DNA from: Lodderomyces elongisporus
Lineage: Eukaryota; Ascomycota; Pichiomycetes; Serinales; Debaryomycetaceae
Assembly (NCBI RefSeq): GCF_030384665.1
Contig: NC_083679.1
Coordinates: 1 to 64,000 of the forward strand
DNA length: 64,000 nucleotides
Reading direction: 5' to 3'
In this document: one piece after another, positions 10,826 to 21,579 of the stretch
Layout of the letters: the number at the start of each line of letters is the position of its first letter
Position numbering within the stretch: position 1 is the stretch's first letter
Program-made: the position numbers and the translations under genes
Notes under the pieces: model-generated
Database searches by the model: none
Told to the model about the DNA's origin: nothing
Seen by the model: only the letters and a program-made list of their open reading frames with translations

Positions 10826-12299
10826 TGTGTGTGAATGTGTTCCCTTTGTTCAGCAAGTTGATACTTTATGACTAAGTAAGCGAGTGAGTTAGTGAGTTAG
10901 CGAGTAGATATGTTTACAACTTTTATGCGTTTCTATTGTGTTTTCACTTTTACAAGATCTGGGCAAACATGGTCTATTATATGCTGCAAAGATTCTGGTT
11001 GATGGGAAAATTCTTCTCTAGCTTATTTTTATTTTTTATTTCTTATGTTTTTAAATTGGTTTTGATTTCGGTTTTGCAGCCTTAAATTACCGCACGGGTA
11101 TTGCCTTGATCTATGGCCGTTGCCAATTTCCTCCAATGAGAAGTGAGTCCGGTAACTGCAAATATAAAAGAACAGGAAAAAAGAGATAAGAAGGCTCTTG
11201 ACCCTCTAGGTTACTAATTTCCAAGTCAAATTATTTTTATTTAAATTTTTTATTTAAATTTTTATTTTTAATTTTCAAGAATAAGAAGAGGGACAAAAAA
11301 AAAAGAGTTTCGTATGTTACTCTTTGCCTTCTTTCTACCCCCTCCCCCCCGCCGCCAAAATAAAAGGACAATTCCGATTATCAAGTATGAGCTGCTCAAT
11401 ATTGGTTATGAACAATGGAGAATTACAAAGAAAATGAAATGAAGAACAAAAAGAAGAGGAAGGGAAAGTGAAAATGTAGTAATTCTTTTTTAGTCATGGT
11501 TGCAAATACTTAACACAATTGACTTTGTGCACTATTTTTGCAGTAACTTTATTAAGATTTTTCTTGCACTCTTAATCATTTTTTTTTCTCTCTCTTTTTT
11601 TCTCTATTATTTTGTCATTTATGGTAACTTTATGTGCAATCAATTTTTTATTCCAAAATTAAAAAAAAAAAAATCGCGATTGAAAACAGTACAAACCCTT
11701 ACAAATATTATATAACAGAGGAGTGTTGCAGGTGCAATGTAGTTTGGTATCGCGTCAACTAGCATCAACTGAAGGGTTTGAGTGAGTGTACGTCATTACA
11801 TAGATATTCAAGACTTTCCCTCTTCTTCTTCCCTCTTTTTCTCTTTTTCTTTACAGATAAATATGTGCCTGTGTATATATTGAGTTGATTGGGTGTGCTT
11901 CATCTTTGGCTTTGCAAATAATTGCCTAGGATAAAATTGCAAACAAAACAAACAAAAGAACATTTCACACTAAATGGAAATCATGGTTTGAGCAGGCACC
12001 TTGTAGCATCAATAACGCGTAAAGTATAAGCTTTTTCAAAGCAACAACAATAATAATAATAACAACATTATACAATCACGAGAGAAACTACAACAACAAC
12101 AACAACCACCACCACTACAACAATAAATACATCGGCTATATGTGCATGTGCAGCAACAATGTCAGCATTGTCAATAGTAGCAAAAATGGGAGACGGTTTG
12201 CAGCATTTCATGGAAGGTCCGAGTGCAACAATTGGTTGTTTTTAATGAAGATATGTTTCCCAATTGTTTTTTTTTTTCTTGTTCTTCTTGTTCTTGTTG

Positions 12300-12338
12300 T
12301 TTTGTTTTGTTTTGTTTTGTTTTGTTTTGTTTTGTTTT
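12300..12338. repeat. (TTTTG)n pentanucleotide microsatellite
   Basis: About eight tandem copies of a TTTTG unit in the intergenic region between the CFEM and FRP genes. Confidence 0.9.
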
Positions 12339-12715
12339 CCAATTTTTATCTGTAGTACTTTGCTTTTTTTTCTTTAATCTCTTTGTCTCTAGTTTCGTAA
12401 TTCTTTCAAACCCGATAACTTCATAGTGTTGCATCGGAAATGAACTATAGGTGGAATTCTTTTAGTATTTGCAGATAGTGCATGACTCTAACATGCCTTT
12501 GTCAAGCTTTTTTTTAAAACTTTGAAATAACAATTAGCAATAGGTAATATAAAGTGTTAAGTAATGAGCAATTGACTTTCAATCACTAAATCCATCCTCT
12601 CTTCTACGAATATCAAAGGTTAAGGAAAAAGAAAGAGGATTAGGGAAAAGGCAAAAAAAGTATGCATCACGTGTCTCTTGTTTCTCTTTTATTTCAGTTT
12701 TTGTGTCACTGATGG

Positions 12716-12724
12716 ATCTGATAA
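12716..12724 (+). promoter_or_regulatory. Putative GATA-factor site ATCTGATAA (Sfu1-type iron repressor)
   Basis: An exact match to ATCWGATAA, the consensus of fungal iron-responsive GATA repressors (Sfu1/SreA/Urbs1 family). It lies between two likely iron/heme genes. Function is inferred from position and consensus only. Confidence 0.5.
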
Positions 12725-13783
12725 CTTTGATCAAAATTTCTCATTTTGTTTTTCTCCGTTTCCAAATTTTTTATTTTTATTTTCGTATCCTTTGATTCCC
12801 TTTATTGTTTTGTATCACACATACAAATGCTTCAACTGACATAAATAAAAAAATACAGGACTAGAGGACAAAAAAAAAAGGCTTAATGGCTCAATGGCTC
12901 AATGGCTTAAGGGCTAAAGGGTCCATTCCTCTCTTTTCTTTCTGAATGTATATATAAAAATGAAGAGAAAAAATAAGTGACGTTTTGTTCTACAAGACCA
13001 TTGGGGAAGGAATAGATTAGAAAAGAAAGCCCTCTTTAAGGAGCTTTAGGGCATTAATAAGAGAGGAAAAAAGCAAAGAAAAAATGAGAGAGAATAAAAG
13101 AGAATACTAATAACTAAAAATAAGTTGTTAAATCATTATAGTGAAAAAAGAGAAAGAGTTCGTCGTGTTTGATATAAAAGGGAAAGTTGGTGATGAAATC
13201 AAGAAAAAGAATTTGTTCCTTCTTTTTCTTTTTTTCTTTTCCATTGGATGTCTTTAATTACTCTTGTAACTGTTGTTGTAGCTGCTGTTGTTGTTGTAGC
13301 TGCTGTTGTTGTTGTAGTAATCTCTTTTTCTCTCTCTATACATTTCACTCTAGTATCAATATCTATATATGCAATAAGTATTACCAAGAAAAACTGTAAA
13401 ATGTTATAGAGACAATTCTTTCTAATAACAATATTAAGATACAATTTTTGGCAAACATAATTTGCTCAAAGTAGTAGTGAGCACGAAACAACTTCCTATT
13501 GGCTAATTGTGTTAAGCTACAGAGACAAGTTCGGGAATAAGCTATTCGGGATTATCGCTGTTTTCGCTTAAATCGTTTTTAGAGCTACCACACACAAACA
13601 CACAAACTCTCTCTGTCTCGCACTCTCTTGGCTTCCTCTTTATTATTTGTTTGCATGTATTTTTTCAAGTTTTATGTTTTTTGTGGCATTTTCATATTTG
13701 TATACAGCCCCATACTGTATTCTTTTTTTTTCCTTTCTCTCCCAATATTTTTCTTGGAGATGAAATTGTATGCAAAAGATGTA

Positions 13784-13792
13784 ATCTGATAA
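13784..13792 (+). promoter_or_regulatory. Second putative GATA-factor site ATCTGATAA
   Basis: A second exact copy of ATCTGATAA in the same divergent region, 1.4 kb upstream of the FRP start. Confidence 0.5.
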
Positions 13793-15169
13793 TCTAAATT
13801 TACAAAGAAGAAAAAGGACAATAGGAGCCAAAAAAACACTTTAATTTCGCAAACTTGAGAAAGTGTTATGATATACAATTCAAAATGGTGAACATTTGCC
13901 AATAGAGATCATTACTCCAGTACTCCAGTACAGAGATGGCAATACACAAGCTATTGAGTGCAAACTATACATACTTTTAACATATATATATATTATATAT
14001 ATGAACATGGCAAACAGAACAAACAACTGATGCGGCTAAACCAATATCCTCATATGTATTCTCTCTTCTTTTATTGCTATCCTTATTTACTTATTTACTT
14101 GATGGCATACTATCTTTTCTGCTCCTGCTTTGCTTTGCCATGTAGCTTTTGCAACCAACTTCAGCTCAGCCAAGTTACGACGACATCTGATTACTATTGT
14201 ATTTTTTTTTTTATTTATGTTTATTTTCAGCCAGTCACAGCAGTTGTAATACATTTATCCACTATACTCTTGGCACGCTGTTTTCGCATCAAGAGGATAG
14301 GAAGAAGGAGAACCTGTGTCCTTGGAACAGATGCAAAAGAAACATCCAAGAAGTTCAAGAAGTTCAAGAAAGCTTATGAGGATGATGATGGTGATGACGG
14401 TGGTGGTGAGTGAACTTGCCAGTAGTTGAATGTGCACACTTTTCAACACAGCCTTTCTGGTTTTTCTTTTCTTTGTTTCTTTTCTTTGTTTCTTTTCTTT
14501 CTCTTACTAAGCCCCTCCACATTTCACGGCTTATGCTCCCGCTGACACTGCCGTTGCTGCACACTCTTCTGTAACTCTTCTTGCTCTCTCTCTCTTCTCT
14601 CTCTTTCTCTTTTTTTCTGCTACACAAGAGATGTATATTTTATTTCATTTCAACTCATTCTATTATTTTTTTTCTGGGCAAAATCAATACTCATATTGTC
14701 TGTCCGTAAAGGTCTCATTGAACCAAAAAAAAACAACAACATACACACACACAATACACAGCACTTGGGATTGGCAATTGTCTTTAATGAAGAAGGAGGA
14801 GAAATGAAGTATAGGTAATCAAAGAAATGAGTTTTTAAGTAAGACTTGAGACTTGAATGTAAGTTTTTTTCTTCTTTTTCTTTTTTCTTTTTTCCTTTTT
14901 CTTTCAATGAATAGGTATTTCTGATATATCTTTAGCACATATACTCAGTTTCCAATAATCATATAATCCTAGATCATCTCCACAACTTTTTTGTTTTTTC
15001 AAAATCAGTTTTTTTGTTCATTTTTTATTTTCATGTTTCTTTAAGATTGCCTTATTTTGCTTAACAATTCATATATTCCAATCTACACATCTTATATTGA
15101 TTTTAGAAACTCAAACACAGACTATTGTTATACTCACAACCAAAATAAAATAGAAACTAACAAGCAAAG

Positions 15170-17326
15170 ATGAGCACTACTACTTCCTCCTCCACCACCA
15201 CCACCACACTATCAGTGGATATGCAAAAACTGCTTGAAGCTGACAGAAACACCAAGTACCAATGGGAAAGTTGCATCTTTAGTTTGGTCATATTCGTAAT
15301 CAATGGGATCCTCTTCTTTTGGATCCCCAGAAACTTACGACAAAAGAGGTACACCAAATCCAATAGATTTAAACCATACTTTATTTGGCTAAGTATTTGG
15401 AACACCATCAACTCATCATGGTCAATCAAAGTATTTAGCAAAAGATACTTTTTCAAACCAACCATCTTAATCTTGTTTCTATTCTACATCTTACTCAATG
15501 GTAAACTCTGCTACCACAACACCGACGACATTGTTTACATCCCCAGAATATTTGTGGTTGCAAAAAGATGCGCAAGAATCGGTATTGCCCAAATACCTGC
15601 CATTTTTCTTTTGGTCACCAAGGGTGACTTTATTACCGGTATCACAGGCTTAACCTATGAAAGAACAACTTTTTTACACGTTTGGTTCTCATTTATGATG
15701 TTTGTTGTCGTTACCTTCCATGTAGGTGTTGTATGCTACTACTGGGCAAGTCCCGTATACCAAGACTTGCACCCAAAGTACCCCAAGAATGCCTATGGTA
15801 TATTGGCATACGTTACATTTGTATTCTTGGCCCTCGGCAACATAAAACTCATTAGAAAATTATCCTTTGACTTGTCAATGGTCCACCACCGTGCACAATC
15901 ATTTATCATGTTGCTCATGGCATTCTTTCACAACAACCACGCCAAAGCCATGGTAATTATCGGTGTGCATTTGCTTGTCTTGGACAAGGTCATTGGCAGA
16001 ATTTACGGAATTGTCCACGGCATCAAATCTCCAACTAAAGGATGGTCAGAGTTTGAAATGTTGGATGAGGAAACAATGAAGGTTTCAATCCCCATAAAAG
16101 TCAACCACAAATTTAACCCAAACTCATGGTTTGGTCTTATCAAGTTCAAATACGGCAACTGGAAAGCTGGCTCCCACATCTACTTTAACGTTCGAAAGAT
16201 TGACTTTTTCCAACACCATCCATTCTGCATCTCAAGCTTACCCGATAGCGGCAAGATGGTTCTCATTATTAGAAAGAAAAACGGATTCACAAAGAAAATG
16301 TTTGAAAAAGTCAAAGACTTGCAACAAAAACAGATTAATGGAACTCAAACTGAAGATGACTACATTCCAAAATACAGAATGAAATACAACCAATTGAAAA
16401 ACAAATACTTTAAAAAGAACAAAGCTGCAACCAATACATCTGAAGAAGAAGAAGAAGAAGAAGAAGAACAGCAAACCAAGCTTCCCGACTATAGGAAAAT
16501 AGTTGACCCAAATATCGTTATACTCAAAACTGCATTCCGTGGACCAAGTGGTGCTAAATGCCAACCACTCATCACTTTTGACTCAGTTGCATTTTTTGCT
16601 CAAGAATTGGGTGCAACCTTTGTCTTACCTATAGCCTTGGATCTTTTACAAACCGCAGAGAAGAAAGAAGTAATGAAGGACTACTTGGGGAGACCTCCAC
16701 ACCCTGTATTGAACATTTTCTGGACAGTAAAGACCAAAAAACACATTTTTTGGCTTTCACACATCCTCGATAAGATGTTAAAGTATATACGCGATGGCAG
16801 ATTAACAATCAGTGTGTTTGTATTGGAAAACGATGTTGAAATGAATACTATTGAAATTATTGACGAGAATCCATTTACCCTGGCAGTTGCATCAGTACCA
16901 ACACTGAGACTTGAACTGACACTGACACTGGCACTGACACTGGCACCACCACCACCACTTGTCACAACACCACCCACCAAGAAAGTAACTACTCAAGTAG
17001 AGCAACTCGAATTGAAAAAAACCAATTCCAGTAACCTAAGCGAAGAAGAAGACGAACAAGGTAGAAAAGGAAAAGAAGGAGAGGATGTCAAACCAGATTA
17101 TTCGCTTTTGAATATCAACTATAAGCCACTTGATTCGGATGAGGCATTGCAAAGCCACATGGCTAGTGTTAAATATTCAGACGAGAACCATTTCAGGTCA
17201 ATGGCTGTTGTTTGTTGCGGTGAGGAACACACATTTGGTAAAACAGTGGAGTACAATTTGCAACACTACCGCTGGATAAAACATGCTCCGAACATGTACT
17301 TTTACAACGAGTCTTTTGATGCGTAA
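15170..17326 (+). CDS. FRP2: Ferric-reductase-related heme-uptake protein (FRP1/FRP2-like)
   Basis: A 718-aa polytopic membrane protein of the FRE/NOX superfamily. The first membrane segment starts near residue 36, with no signal peptide and no extracellular N-terminal reductase domain. That absence defines the C. albicans Frp1/Frp2 class, needed for heme use with CFEM hemophores. The ferric-reductase core has two His-x13-His pairs (H170/H184 and H240/H254), enough for two membrane hemes. An FAD-binding HPF motif sits at H350-F352. The NADPH region is degenerate: GPSGAK (458) is present, but the usual glycine-rich AGGTGIT-type loop is AQELGAT (477-483). A nine-Glu run (425-433) and a CTG-encoded Ser/Thr linker (578-592) are insertions in the cytosolic part. 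The C-terminus ends in the FRE-like YFYNESF. Likely function: accepting or transporting heme handed over by the CFEM protein. Assignment to FRP2 rather than FRP1 rests on the CSA1 neighbour (recalled synteny). Confidence 0.88.
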   Translation: MSTTTSSSTTTTTLSVDMQKLLEADRNTKYQWESCIFSLVIFVINGILFFWIPRNLRQKRYTKSNRFKPYFIWLSIWNTINSSWSIKVFSKRYFFKPTILILFLFYILLNGKLCYHNTDDIVYIPRIFVVAKRCARIGIAQIPAIFLLVTKGDFITGITGLTYERTTFLHVWFSFMMFVVVTFHVGVVCYYWASPVYQDLHPKYPKNAYGILAYVTFVFLALGNIKLIRKLSFDLSMVHHRAQSFIMLLMAFFHNNHAKAMVIIGVHLLVLDKVIGRIYGIVHGIKSPTKGWSEFEMLDEETMKVSIPIKVNHKFNPNSWFGLIKFKYGNWKAGSHIYFNVRKIDFFQHHPFCISSLPDSGKMVLIIRKKNGFTKKMFEKVKDLQQKQINGTQTEDDYIPKYRMKYNQLKNKYFKKNKAATNTSEEEEEEEEEQQTKLPDYRKIVDPNIVILKTAFRGPSGAKCQPLITFDSVAFFAQELGATFVLPIALDLLQTAEKKEVMKDYLGRPPHPVLNIFWTVKTKKHIFWLSHILDKMLKYIRDGRLTISVFVLENDVEMNTIEIIDENPFTLAVASVPTLRLELTLTLALTLAPPPPLVTTPPTKKVTTQVEQLELKKTNSSNLSEEEDEQGRKGKEGEDVKPDYSLLNINYKPLDSDEALQSHMASVKYSDENHFRSMAVVCCGEEHTFGKTVEYNLQHYRWIKHAPNMYFYNESFDA

Positions 17327-18087
17327 AACATATTTACTCTTACCCCACGCCTTTTCATTAATTCGTTCTTTCCCTTATTTTTTTTTTTTAACATCTTAAA
17401 CAACTGGTTAATATGTACTTGGCTTTATTTTTATTTTTATTTTAACTTTTATTTTTATTTTGATGAGTTATTTTATCATTGTTAGCAGTGAGCAGTCTCT
17501 AAACTCTTTGTATAAAATGTACAACATATTTTACTCTTTTGATAGCTTTAGTCAATTTTTGCAACCGAAAAACTTTACTACCACAACATCCAATTTTTGA
17601 CCGAAACAATTTTTCATATGGAAATGAATTTATAGCTTCATCATTAGCCAAGAGACCAAACAAATAGGAAGTAGTTCCATATATAAAAAATAGTACAAGA
17701 CATTATGACCATGTTTTTCGTCAGAAGACAAAAATAAAAAAAAGAGAAAAAGAGAAATCAAAATAAAAGCGATTTGTTAATATGTATCAAATATTCGGAG
17801 GGAATTTGAAAAGTGTATTTTCTAGTTGAGAGGAAAAACAAGGCAAAAAAAGTGTTACGCAAAATTTACTAGCGCGTGAAAAGTAGAAAAATAAAAAGCA
17901 AGAAGCTACTGATCTAAGATAAGCGCCTCCCTGCCCCCCTTTTTCTTTTCATCAAGTTTCAAATACTGCCATTCACCTTTAGTTTCTTACCACTTACAAC
18001 TCACGATCCACCACTGAGTTTAACTTCACAAGAAATTAAAAATAAAGACACACACACACAAACAAACACAAACACACACATAGATAT
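17327..18087. other. Intergenic region before FIS1
   Basis: AT-rich, with T- and A-runs downstream of FRP and a CA-rich stretch just before the FIS1 ATG. No gene seen. Confidence 0.6.
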
Positions 18088-18555
18088 ATGATATTCAACA
18101 GGACAGGCTATCCAGCTCTAGCTGAAGTTAAAGAACCGCTCTCTTCCGAGGAGCTACGTGTATTGCGTGATCAATTGGATTCTGAAAAACCCAATCCCAC
18201 AGCACAGTCTCAATTCAACTATGCATGGGGCTTGCTCAAATCAAATTCACTTCGACATCAAGAGCAGGGAATCCATATACTCGAAATCTTGTACAGATCA
18301 GAACCCAGTATGAGAAGAGAATCGTTGTATTACTTGAGTTTGGGAAATTTCAAAACTGGTAACTATACTGATGCAAAGAGGTATATTCAGACATTGCTAA
18401 AGTCAGAACCAAACAATGAGCAAGCACAGCAATTGTTGGAAAGTATAGAGGATCAGATTACCAAGGACGGGTTGATTGGAATTGGTGTTGCTGGTGGTAT
18501 ATTGGCTGTGGGAGTAGGGATAGTTGGCGCCCTAGTTAGAAAAAATAGGAGGTGA
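18088..18555 (+). CDS. FIS1: Mitochondrial fission adaptor Fis1
   Basis: A 155-aa tail-anchored outer mitochondrial (and peroxisomal) membrane protein that recruits the dynamin Dnm1 through adaptors such as Mdv1. The cytosolic TPR-like bundle keeps the diagnostic FNYAWGLLKS (residues about 47-56), RRESLYYLSLG and DAKRYIQTLLKSEPNN. A C-terminal membrane anchor (about 131-150) is followed by a basic tail RKNRR that directs outer-membrane insertion. The length equals S. cerevisiae Fis1. The ATG at 18088 is preceded by an in-frame stop within two codons, so the start is secure. No intron is needed. Confidence 0.96.
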   Translation: MIFNRTGYPALAEVKEPLSSEELRVLRDQLDSEKPNPTAQSQFNYAWGLLKSNSLRHQEQGIHILEILYRSEPSMRRESLYYLSLGNFKTGNYTDAKRYIQTLLKSEPNNEQAQQLLESIEDQITKDGLIGIGVAGGILAVGVGIVGALVRKNRR

Positions 18556-18945
18556 ATAGTGGTGGTAGACAGTATTTAGAGTTTCAATTTTCCCATCTTT
18601 TTTTTTTTCCCTCTTTTTCTTCTGTTCATAATTCAGTAGACATATACCAATATGGTCTGTTTTCCAAGTTCTTAACTGGTGTTTCAGAGTTTACCATTTT
18701 TGCTCTAAAAGCATTGCAGTTTTCTTTCTGTATCAAAATCTGTGGCAAACAACGTTTGTAATGGCTGCGAGGAATAGCTAGTGGTACTCCTTGATCAATG
18801 TGACTTTTTGATTTACAAAAATAAGCGCACACCTACACACACACATATATATATATATACATAAGTATATATAATACACACGCAAGGGCCTTCAACAACC
18901 CGAATTCCTCCAATCTATTTACCACACACAACCTAAATATAGTTG
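18556..18945. other. Intergenic region before TAD1
   Basis: 390 bp holding FIS1 3' sequence and the TAD1 promoter, with CA/TA microsatellites near 18835-18880. No gene seen. Confidence 0.6.
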
Positions 18946-20052
18946 ATGAATAATGATGTTTTCGGTGATCTCATTGCAGAAGCAGCACTATGTGCTTTTA
19001 GCAAGCTAACATGCAAGTCAGGTAAACCTTCAATACGATCCAATGGAGTCCAAGAATGGACGGTTATGGCCAGTGTTGTGGCCATCATGGATAATGAAAC
19101 TATCGAGCCATTGACAATAGCCACGGGTGTCAAAGTCATGCCTAATCGTGTTAGAGCATTTTCACAAGGCTTTATTGTTCACGACATGCATGCTGAGATA
19201 CTTGCATTGAGACTTTTCAATTTTTTTCTTCTCCACGAATGTGCAAAGGAGTCTTCAATATGGGTAGAGCAAGGTGGTAGTAATGCAAAGTATCGACTAA
19301 AACCAAGTGTAAAATTGGCATTGTTTGTTACTGAACCGCCGTGCGGTGATTGTTCGATGGAGTACCTTGCATCATCACTCGATTCAAATGAGCCATGGAC
19401 AGAGGAAGCTGAGCTCAACGATCAGTTTCATAGGGGACGCAACAATTTTGACCGTGTTGGTGTTGTTAGGACAAAACCCGGGAGGCCGGATAGTTTAATC
19501 AGTTATTCCAAATCATGCTCTGATAAGCTTTGTCTTAAGCAATTGACAGGGATATGCAATACTACAACAGCACTAATTTTTGACCCTATATACTTGGATT
19601 ATTTAGTTGTCAATGGCGTAAAGACAAAAAATTTCGAGCGGTGCTTCATTAATCGTTTGAGTGGTATTGAACCCATAGTGCACCATCTTAAATTACTACA
19701 TTATACAAACGATGGCTACGAATACCACAAGGCACAAGACAAGGAACCATCACCCGTATCTTTGCTTTATATAGTACCTAGCCAATTTGTGCAAGTGTTA
19801 AACAACGGAATCAAGAATGGTGCCGCGGCAGCAAAAAACAAGACTCCTAAAGCTGGTACAGAAAGTATTATTTGTAATCAGTCATTCATTACTGCCTTTA
19901 ATAAATTGCCTTCCACCTCAAGCACCATTGCAAGTCCCACATACCTTCAATTGAAAAGATCGCAGGTGAATAGAGAGAGGCTCAAAAATATTGGCAAAAC
20001 CACTCTACAAAATTGGAAACCTACTGATGATGACGAGTTCTCTATAATCTAG
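18946..20052 (+). CDS. TAD1: tRNA-specific adenosine-37 deaminase Tad1
   Basis: A 368-aa ADAR-family deaminase. Yeast Tad1 converts A37 to inosine next to the anticodon of tRNA-Ala. All zinc and catalytic elements are present: H82-A-E84 (zinc ligand and proton shuttle), C133 in PPCGDC, and C191 in SCSDK. RTKPGR (175-180) is the motif that binds inositol hexakisphosphate in ADARs. The start is the ATG at 18946. A TTG codon immediately upstream is in frame but should not be used. The C-terminal 70 residues are Ser/Thr/Lys-rich and poorly conserved. It converges with the ankyrin gene, only 99 bp away. Confidence 0.93.
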   Translation: MNNDVFGDLIAEAALCAFSKLTCKSGKPSIRSNGVQEWTVMASVVAIMDNETIEPLTIATGVKVMPNRVRAFSQGFIVHDMHAEILALRLFNFFLLHECAKESSIWVEQGGSNAKYRLKPSVKLALFVTEPPCGDCSMEYLASSLDSNEPWTEEAELNDQFHRGRNNFDRVGVVRTKPGRPDSLISYSKSCSDKLCLKQLTGICNTTTALIFDPIYLDYLVVNGVKTKNFERCFINRLSGIEPIVHHLKLLHYTNDGYEYHKAQDKEPSPVSLLYIVPSQFVQVLNNGIKNGAAAAKNKTPKAGTESIICNQSFITAFNKLPSTSSTIASPTYLQLKRSQVNRERLKNIGKTTLQNWKPTDDDEFSII

Positions 20053-20151
20053 ATAATAAACGAGAATACAAAAAATAGAAAATAATAAGAATAATGATAA
20101 TAAAAAAAAAATGAATTTGTCATTGATTTGGATGCAGATGATTCAAAAAGT

Positions 20152-20781
20152 TTAGTCCGTTTCAGATTCCGATCCTGAAGCAGAACCTTCCTTATTTCCA
20201 TTTTCTGTTTCCCCCTTGGCATCTACTCCATTTCCATTTCCATTTCCAGTTCCAGCTTCTCTCTCTTCAAACTCCCTCAATTGATCCTCCTCACGTGGCT
20301 CCATTGAGATTGCATACTCAGCGCTTTCCAACAAGTCCAATAATTTCTCATTATCTTTGCTGACATAGTCCCTTGGCTTCAACCCGTCTTGATCCTTGAT
20401 TCTTGGGTCTGCACCAGCATCCAACATATTGTCAATCACAAAACATCCATGCTCAGGTTCGTTTACGGCATACTTTGCAGCAACATGTAATGGTGTCTCT
20501 TTTTCTCGATTCTGTGGGTCAATCTCAACCCCCTCAATGTCCAACACAATGTCTATAAACTCCCAATTACCCAAATTACAGGCTAGATGTAATGGAGTGT
20601 TGTTTGTGATGACTTCTCTTGACTCATTGATAAGGTGTGCTAGTTTCTCTTGATCGTTTCCAAGCTCAGACTTTATCTGTAGCAACAACTCTGTGTTATT
20701 CCTCCTTGCTGATTCTAGTATTTGTTCCCTATACGAGGCACCATCTGCTTGTGGGGTCTTGGTTTCTTCTTCTCCTGACAT
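20152..20781 (-). CDS. Small ankyrin-repeat protein (YGL242C-like)
   Basis: A 209-aa soluble protein with about three ankyrin units between residues 15 and 150: TPLHLACNLGNWEFIDIVL, TPLHVAAKYAV and a degenerate GADPRIKDQDGLKP. A Glu/Asn/Gly-rich acidic tail follows. The features ARRNNTELLLQIKSELGND, DIEGVEIDPQNRE and EHGCFVIDNMLDAGADPRIKDQDG resemble the uncharacterised yeast family of YGL242C. The ribosomal-protein chaperone Yar1 is a similar size but I see less likeness. The partner and function are unknown; ankyrin repeats indicate protein binding. Confidence 0.88.
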   Translation of the reverse strand: MSGEEETKTPQADGASYREQILESARRNNTELLLQIKSELGNDQEKLAHLINESREVITNNTPLHLACNLGNWEFIDIVLDIEGVEIDPQNREKETPLHVAAKYAVNEPEHGCFVIDNMLDAGADPRIKDQDGLKPRDYVSKDNEKLLDLLESAEYAISMEPREEDQLREFEEREAGTGNGNGNGVDAKGETENGNKEGSASGSESETD

Positions 20782-21579
20782 TGAGGTATATTTTTTATTT
20801 TCGTAGAAAAAGTTTTAGCTGTCTATTCTTGTTTCAAGAGTTTCTCTTGCTTTCGGCTGTATAAAAAGAGAAATTCAAGATTTCAGTGTTTTGGAGCGCC
20901 GATTCCGTAAATAGAAATGTGAGATACAATTATGTGGGAAATAAATGAGTAAGTGAGTAAGTAAGTGAGTGAGTGAGTAACGGAGCGAGAAAGCAAAACG
21001 AGAAACATAGTGAGAGTCGCCATTGACGTGACGTGACCGTCGAGCCAAAAAAGAAAAAAAAGGTACAGACTTATGGTGTTACACCTACTCGAATGTCGAG
21101 ATTAGGTGCAGAATAAGAATTAATAAAATAGAAAAGAAATATTTCTTTTCTTCAAGTCTTTTAAGTGAAACTAAACATATAACACATCCAGTTCACCACA
21201 GTATTTATATATAAAAAAAATAATTGCTATTATAACTTTCTTGGAATAATGTCGACGACTAGTTCACCCGTACCTTCTCTTTATATATATATATATATTT
21301 TTTGTTGGCTCAAGACAAAGTTTATAAAATGAATGTATCAGTCGCACTAGAATTCCCCGGATCTTTAATAAAGAACGGAAATTTCGCCCATACTCAAATC
21401 TCGATTGCTTAATTAATTTCCTTTTGAACAGAATTATTTCAAGTGCACCATTGGGACCAAAAACACCACCACCAGCACCAACACTTACACCACCACCAGC
21501 ACCACCTTTACCGCTGACACGCAAACAAAAAAGAAAGCACTAGCAATTCAAGCATCTTTTTTTAAAAAAAAAACAGAAA
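20782..21579. other. Divergent promoter of the ankyrin gene and RPE1
   Basis: About 800 bp with a (GTGA/GTAA)n purine stretch near 20948-20985, T-runs and a short TA microsatellite near 21280. No gene supported. The Gly-rich frame on the minus strand (21264-21524) is the antisense of a CACCAC-rich 5' leader. Confidence 0.6.

Larger units (their letters stand above)
10826..15169. other. 4.3-kb divergent promoter region of the CFEM and FRP genes
   Basis: It lies between two divergently transcribed heme-uptake genes. I see no convincing coding frame. The best, 13958-14413 (+), is Tyr/Phe/Cys-rich and typical of AT-rich noise. The region contains two exact ATCTGATAA sites (separate entries), CCAAT boxes near 11123 and 11132, a CACGTG near 12668, a TTTTG microsatellite (12300-12338) and many homopolymers. 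Its length suggests a large regulatory region or an unannotated long non-coding transcript. Confidence 0.6.

Noticed and set aside
13958..14413. 151-codon open frame between the CFEM and FRP genes
   Set aside because: Composition (Tyr, Phe, Cys, Ile) is that of AT-rich noise, with no conserved pattern and no plausible leader.
14364..14907. Lys/Glu-rich minus-strand frames near the FRP promoter
   Set aside because: They are antisense of CTTT-type polypyrimidine tracts.
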